Program-made: the position numbers and the translations under genes
The notes under the pieces: model-generated
What the model was told of the DNA's origin: nothing
The model's database searches: none
What the model saw: only the letters and a program-made list of their open reading frames with translations
Shown: piece after piece, positions 60,811 through 64,000 of the stretch
How the letters are laid out: every line of letters begins with the position of its first letter
Position numbering within the stretch: the stretch's first letter is position 1
DNA from: Dermanyssus gallinae
Taxonomy: Eukaryota > Arthropoda > Arachnida > Mesostigmata > Dermanyssidae
Assembly (NCBI GenBank): GCA_003439945.1
Contig: QVRM01002082.1
Coordinates: 166,646-230,645 of the forward strand
Reading direction: 5' to 3'
DNA: 64,000 nt

Positions 60811-62084
60811 TTAGGTAAGTCAAAAAGTTCGTCGGCTTTTTTACCCGATTTTAAAGAGCCTTATTTATGCAGACAACAGTATTTTTATTCAATGATATAT
60901 TGACCGTTTTGTTCGATAATCTTCGCCCATCGCCTCAGTGGATCCATGACTCCTTTCTCCCAGAACGTCTTGTCCTTCTCGTCGAAATACTGAGTGAGGT
61001 GATTTTTTATAGCCTCCAAAGATTCAAATGTTGTGCCATCAAGAGAGTTCTGGAGAGACCTGAACAAGTGATAATCAGATGGTGCGAGGTCGGGACTATA
61101 AGCTGGGTGCTGCAGCACATCCCAGTCAAACTCCGCCAATTTTTGCCGGATGGCCAAACTTTTGTGTGGTGTCGCCTTATCATGTTGAAAAGTGACGCCC
61201 CACCTGTTTGACAATTCCGGGCGCTTCGTTGCTACTGCAGCCTTCAAATCTTCGAGTTGTCTGCAGTAGACGACGGAGTTGATCGTCTGACCCATTGGAA
61301 GCAGCTCAAAATACACGACGCCCTTACAGTCCCACAGCAGCACAGCATAACCTTCTTCTGATGAATTTCGGGTTTAGGGATAGCTGCGGCCTGAGAACCT
61401 CTGGGGATCCAACTTCTTTTCTGTGTTACGTTTCTGTAGAGTATCCATTTTTCATCGGCGGTTATCAATCTCCTCAGAAATGGCTCATTCGAGTTCTTCC
61501 GGAGGAGTGCGTGACAGGTATCGACTCGCCCTTCAAGCTGCCTATCATTGAGGTCGTATGGTAGCCAGATATTCCGCTTGCACGAGAAACCTGCATCATG
61601 GAGGCGATTCCAAACGGTTCCGTGGGAGACTCCCGTTACATCTTCAATTTCTTTTATGGTCAAACCTGGGTTCGAAGTAACCAGGCTTATGACTTCGTCG
61701 GTCTCCACAACATTGGGTCGTCCTGACCTCGGTTCATCTTCGAGATTGAAGTTTCCAGCTTTGAAACGGGCGAATCGCTTTTCGACTGTGGATTTGTGTA
61801 CTGCGTTTTCGCCGTAGACTGCACATATCCTCCGGGTTGTTTGCGCTGCACTTATGTCTTCACGGTAGGAGGACAACATAATGTGTCGAAAATGCGTATT
61901 TTTGTCCTCCATTGCAAACAGCTGCCAATTCCGCAAACGAAACGGTAAAGTTGGAACCGGTATACCGTCGCGCCGCCACGGGTCTGCTCCTGAATGTAAA
62001 CACCCAGCCGCACTCTCAGGCGGCCCTGTTGCAGAGCGCAAAAATGTGGTCCCAGAAAGCCGACGAACTTTTTGACTTACCTAA
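60811..62084 (-). mobile_element. Mariner element, 1274 bp, complete ends
   Basis: Terminal inverted repeats TTAGGTAAGTCAAAAAGTTC at 60811 and its reverse complement ending at 62084, matching for about 28 bp. TA target duplication at 60809-60810 and 62085-62086. The target, CAACTATCAC in the GTT-rich FL-B flank, is uninterrupted at about 15658, 28350 and 43530. Confidence 0.95.
60885..61912 (-). pseudogene. Mariner transposase with one frameshift
   Basis: ATG at 61910-61912 begins MEDKNTHFRHIMLSSYRED. Order: N-terminal HTH domain (VYGENAVHKSTVEKRFARF), GRP linker (EDEPRSGRPNVV), second HTH, NIWLPYDLND (the WVPHEL-type motif), first catalytic aspartate in ITADEKW, a frameshift of one base near 61330 after VMLC, then in the second frame the second aspartate in FQHDKATPH and the third in YSPDLAPSDYHLF, 34 residues later: the DD34D signature. 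Length about 341 codons matches the family. One indel is the only lesion, so it is a recent loss or a sequence error. Confidence 0.9.
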
Positions 62085-62478
62085 TATCACAACAACAACA
62101 AATATTGCAAACGTGCAGAAATAATAAAATTCGCATGCAAGCATAAAGAGCGGCGTGATGTCCTCGACGTCAGCGTTTTTGAGGCGGGTCAAAACAGCGA
62201 AGATCTAACTGTTTACTAGACTAATTGCTCGAATTGTCATTCATCGTACCTCGTATTGTAGTAGCCGTTCGGCTGAGACTACATTTCCCAGTTACTTAAG
62301 CGTAACAACTATAGTTGCAAATTATGGCGCGAATCAAAATAGACTTCAGCAAAACAGCTCGAGGGCTAATTGATCAATTGATACCTAGACAATTGAATAC
62401 TCGATAGAGGTTTATAGTTTTGCTCGTTTGGAGAACATGTTTTATTTATCTTATTTGCTAAGGCTATTATAAACATAA
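62085..62478. other. FL-B4 3' flank, proximal part
   Basis: Inverted copy of the FL-B downstream flank; TTTATT at 62441-62446 is the FL-B4 poly(A) signal AATAAA on the minus strand. Confidence 0.65.
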
Positions 62479-63442
62479 CTAGACACCGTTGTAAGCCGTA
62501 ATTACAATGAGAATACTATGATTATCCTCACAGAGCTTTAGAAGAGGTGAACTCCGATTTCGCCTGCGTTGCTCTCCAACGCTCGGTGGGCAGATGGCCG
62601 TAATCTCCCAAGGCGCCGTGGATTGGAAGCTCGGGGAGAAACTTCTTAATCGTGGCGAATTCCAGTTTCGCTCGGTACTTGGCCTCCGTGCATGTCGTCG
62701 CCGCATGGCCGCTGAACAATAGTCCATATCGCCGAAACCACCGAGCCTGCGATGCAGCATCTGCGTCTAGCTTTGCCGAAAACCGCTTTAAACCGCTGCT
62801 CATAGTCTCCCGTTAGTTTAGCCGATATCACGTCCACGGTCACGTCTGCTCCCACAATGTAGAAGCCAAACGCGGGGCTAAACGTCTCCCGGCGGCCCGG
62901 GAAATATGAACGCAGTTCGGTTGTTGTCGCCAGGCCGGTAATCGGTGAAGCTTTCTTTAGATGTTTCTTGAGGTATTTCCCGAAGGCGGGCTCACATGCA
63001 CGCATCTGAGTGGGATCGGCGAACAGAAGCACACCTTTGACGCTTTTCGGAGGAGTTTTGAGGTTGAAGGTCCACTCCTTATCATGGCGATCCATGAAAA
63101 AGGGAACAAGTTGAAATCCTTTCTTCTTAGGAATCACGATCGTTGAATAGTTTTTGACTGTCGCCAACATGTCTGGTAGATCATCTCCGAAGATCATATG
63201 GCTTTTAATATGTACGGCCGCTACGTCAAATTTTCGTTGCGAATCTGCTTGAGGGTGGTTTCAAAGCGCTCCTCTGGAGGAACGCCGGCCGAGCAGTTTA
63301 CATCGATAGTCGAAAAGTACAGTAACGGCTCACCGGCAATAAAGAAACAGCGTGGCTGATAGATGATTTCATAACTCCTATCTGAAGATTGTTCCCTGTC
63401 AGCTTTGACATGGCTTCGCAGCAGCTGATATGTATCCGACAT
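62479..63442 (-). pseudogene. FL-B4: FIST-like gene with three 1-bp indels
   Basis: ATG at 63442, TATA box 75 bp upstream. Nearly identical to FL-B2 and FL-B3 in all blocks, but with a lost G after HENL/NENL (about 63222), an extra T at LKRF (about 62791) and an extra G in GDYAIC (about 62598). Each is a single base and no stop arises by substitution. The frames read SHMIFGDDLP, KKKGFQLVPFFMD, KGVLLFADPT, RYGLLFSGHAA and the normal end ITAYNG. Either a recent pseudogene or an intact gene with assembly errors. Confidence 0.85.
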
Positions 63443-64000
63443 TTTTGAAGTTGAGTTCGATCAGGTCACACTTGAAGTACAAAAGTGGCGATCAAAGCTG
63501 AGGTCCCGTGTTATATAGCAGGCAGCACGAAGCGAGGTTGTGAGTATAAGACATAGGAGAGAGGGAATTCGACCAGAAGGGGAGAGGGAATTGATGACGA
63601 TGTTGATTAATCTTATCATCGAATGGTCCTCGTTATCTCTTTGTAGACCGATAGCAAAACCGAGTGAGCGCCTCAATCCCCAGCTATCAAGATTGGGCGT
63701 TTCCCCAGGCAATCAATCGTCGAAACAACTGAAGGATGACAGACAGGCCTGCCTATTGTACAGAGCAACAAGATGATTAGCACTTTAAGAGTCATAGTTT
63801 ACATGACCTTTGGGGGGAAGCTGGCTTCAGCAATATTCCACCAACTTGCGCCTCATCAGCGAGTAGCGCTGCACACTGCGAATTGAGTCGGGCCAATTGG
63901 AAAATATCTGATTGAAGATAACCAATATAGTCAACATGTAGTCATGCTCGCTTATGTTCACATGAATGCTTTTTCCTATTATGGCACAGATCTATACGTT
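63443..64000. other. FL-B4 upstream flank, to the window end
   Basis: Inverted version of about 26430-26995, with no gene. The inverted fourth unit therefore continues beyond the window. Confidence 0.65.
63511..63517 (-). promoter_or_regulatory. TATA box of FL-B4
   Basis: TATATAA on the minus strand, first T at 63517, 75 bp before the ATG. Confidence 0.7.

Noticed and set aside
1..64000. CRISPR arrays, bacterial operons, rRNA
   Set aside because: No regularly spaced short repeats, no ribosome-binding-site-led gene strings and no rRNA-like sequence were seen.

Overview
This window looks like repeat-rich metazoan, probably arthropod, nuclear DNA. It carries mariner and Tc1-type transposons, many endonuclease/RT LINEs including R1-like and R2/R4-like relics, and tRNA-derived SINEs. 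The only host-like genes are intronless with clear TATA boxes. I see no viral genome, bacterial operon or CRISPR. I cannot name the species.

The host-like content is one amplified gene family in two diverged paralogous types, here called FL-A (312 aa) and FL-B (320 aa). By remembered family features both align along their length with the FIST domain of F-box only protein 22 (FBXO22), but neither has an F-box. Apparently intact copies are FL-A1 (9184-10122), FL-A2 (21861-22799), FL-B2 (26996-27958) and FL-B3 (42182-43144). Broken copies are FL-A3, FL-B1, FL-B4, FL-B0, a FL-B scrap at the left edge, and two FL-A-like 3' fragments (FL-A'). Both types have a TATATAA box, exactly 75 bp before the ATG in seven of eight promoter-bearing copies, and a poly(A) signal after the stop.

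The genes sit in a segmentally duplicated unit. Its reconstructed order is FL-A, LINE-Z (minus), FL-B, LINE-X, LINE-H fragment (minus), short repeat L, repeat R3, FL-A' fragment, then the next FL-A. Unit 1 is about 8105-20780, unit 2 about 20781-35635, and unit 3 starts at about 35636. A fourth partial unit (about 52293-64000) is inverted. At the left, an inverted duplication flanks FL-A1 (arms about 6070-8095 and 11110-14370), so FL-B0 and FL-B1 point outward.

Later events decorate the units: 1-2120 scraps with a Tc1 relic; 2207-4123 a DNA transposon with long inverted ends; 4946-6054 (LINE-P) and 12558-13773 (LINE-Q) truncated LINEs with 14-bp target duplications; 23947-24246 a tRNA-headed SINE; 28516-33990 LINE-D with LINE-G nested in it; 37994-38655 a nuclease-domain relic; 47681-51490 a second LINE-D; 53291-59239 an R2/R4-like element inserted in the TA microsatellite of a LINE-X, then tandemly duplicated with it; and 60811-62084 a near-intact mariner with empty sites in the sister units. 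The mobile elements are parasitic. The duplicated FIST-like pair is the likely cellular cargo.
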